From positions 1 through 32,766 of the forward strand of contig CACWLC010000027.1 in the NCBI GenBank assembly GCA_902761605.1: DNA of 32,766 nt, read 5' to 3'. This document shows, piece after piece, positions 32,672 through 32,766 of the stretch (the stretch's first letter is position 1; every line of letters starts with the position of its first letter). This DNA is from an uncultured Prevotellaceae bacterium (GTDB taxonomy: Bacteria > Bacteroidota > Bacteroidia > Bacteroidales > Bacteroidaceae). The notes beneath the pieces are model-generated. The model made no database searches. It had not been told where the DNA came from and was given only the letters and a program-made list of their open reading frames with translations. Position numbers and translations under genes: made by a program.

Positions 32672-32766
32672 TGAAGTGCCCCCGAGAAGTTGGACGTTAA
32701 ACACGTTAATTATTCCCTAAGGTATTGAGCTCGGTATTGCACCGGGCTCATTCCTTTTAACTTCAT
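32672..32766 (-). mobile_element. End of an IS3-family (IS150-like) insertion sequence, cut by window edge
   Basis: TGAAGTGCCCCCGAGAAGTTGGAC at the outer edge looks like the terminal inverted repeat of IS150-group elements (TG...CCCC...GTTGGAC). The end of a transposase lies 15 bases inside it. Only about 95 bases are in the window, so completeness and target duplication cannot be judged. Confidence 0.7.
32710..32766 (-). CDS. IS3-family transposase OrfB, C-terminal end
   Basis: The open frame from the right edge to TAA at 32712-32710 encodes 18 residues ending KLKGMSPVQYRAQYLRE. The KGMSPVQYR motif is the usual C-terminal end of DDE transposases of the IS3 family (OrfB). The catalytic core is outside the window. 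Its stop is 15 bases from the inverted repeat, as expected for the 3' end of such an element. Confidence 0.75.
   Translation of the reverse strand: MKLKGMSPVQYRAQYLRE

Overview
The window looks like chromosomal DNA of a Prevotella-type member of the Bacteroidota. The evidence is repeated TAnnTTTG -7 promoter boxes, few Shine-Dalgarno sites, a BspA-type leucine-rich-repeat protein, a HTCS-type propeller sensor, a GH78-like hydrolase, an FdtA/FdtB amino-sugar branch and a CxxC-less Mrp ATPase. No rRNA, tRNA or CRISPR was seen. Coding density is very high and no gene-free gap exceeds 300 bases.

Layout. (1) 1-9009, plus strand: the tail of an M15-type peptidase, a hairpin, then a promoter and a five-gene run. 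The run holds a giant VgrG-like spike protein, a coiled-coil/beta-repeat partner, a ribosome-recycling-factor-like protein, a STAS anti-sigma-antagonist and a membrane Cache-HAMP-SpoIIE phosphatase. It reads as the tip of a contractile injection (type VI-like) system joined to a partner-switch signalling pair, and is the most unusual part of the window. (2) 8996-13533, minus: a HTCS-like sensor lacking kinase and DNA-binding parts, followed by a GH78-like alpha-L-rhamnosidase. (3) 13642-21237, minus: nine closely spaced genes, probably one transcript: MATE transporter, cytidylate-kinase-like protein, YfcE-type phosphoesterase, RfbB, a stand-alone sigma region 4 protein, PurT, an FdtA-like ketoisomerase, a FemAB/GNAT-like acyltransferase and an FdtB-like aminotransferase. 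RfbB, FdtA and FdtB would make a dTDP-3-amino-3,6-dideoxyhexose, and the acyltransferase may acylate it. (4) 21332-24327, plus: an exported subtilisin-like protease and exonuclease VII (xseA, xseB). (5) 24331-25044, minus: a small outer-membrane barrel. (6) 25224-30598, plus: ilvE, a DUF975 membrane protein, trmB, a BspA-like LRR protein and mrp. (7) 30640-32559, minus: a patatin-like lipase and a DUF3667 zinc-ribbon membrane protein. (8) 32672-32766: the end of an IS3-family (IS150-like) element.

Short tandem repeats recur. Heptamer arrays (GTTGAGA/GTGAAGA-like and ATAAAAA-like) sit at several gene junctions and inside two coding regions. A 22-bp palindromic repeat sits inside fdtB and is read in all three frames. 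A 9-bp repeat sits inside trmB.
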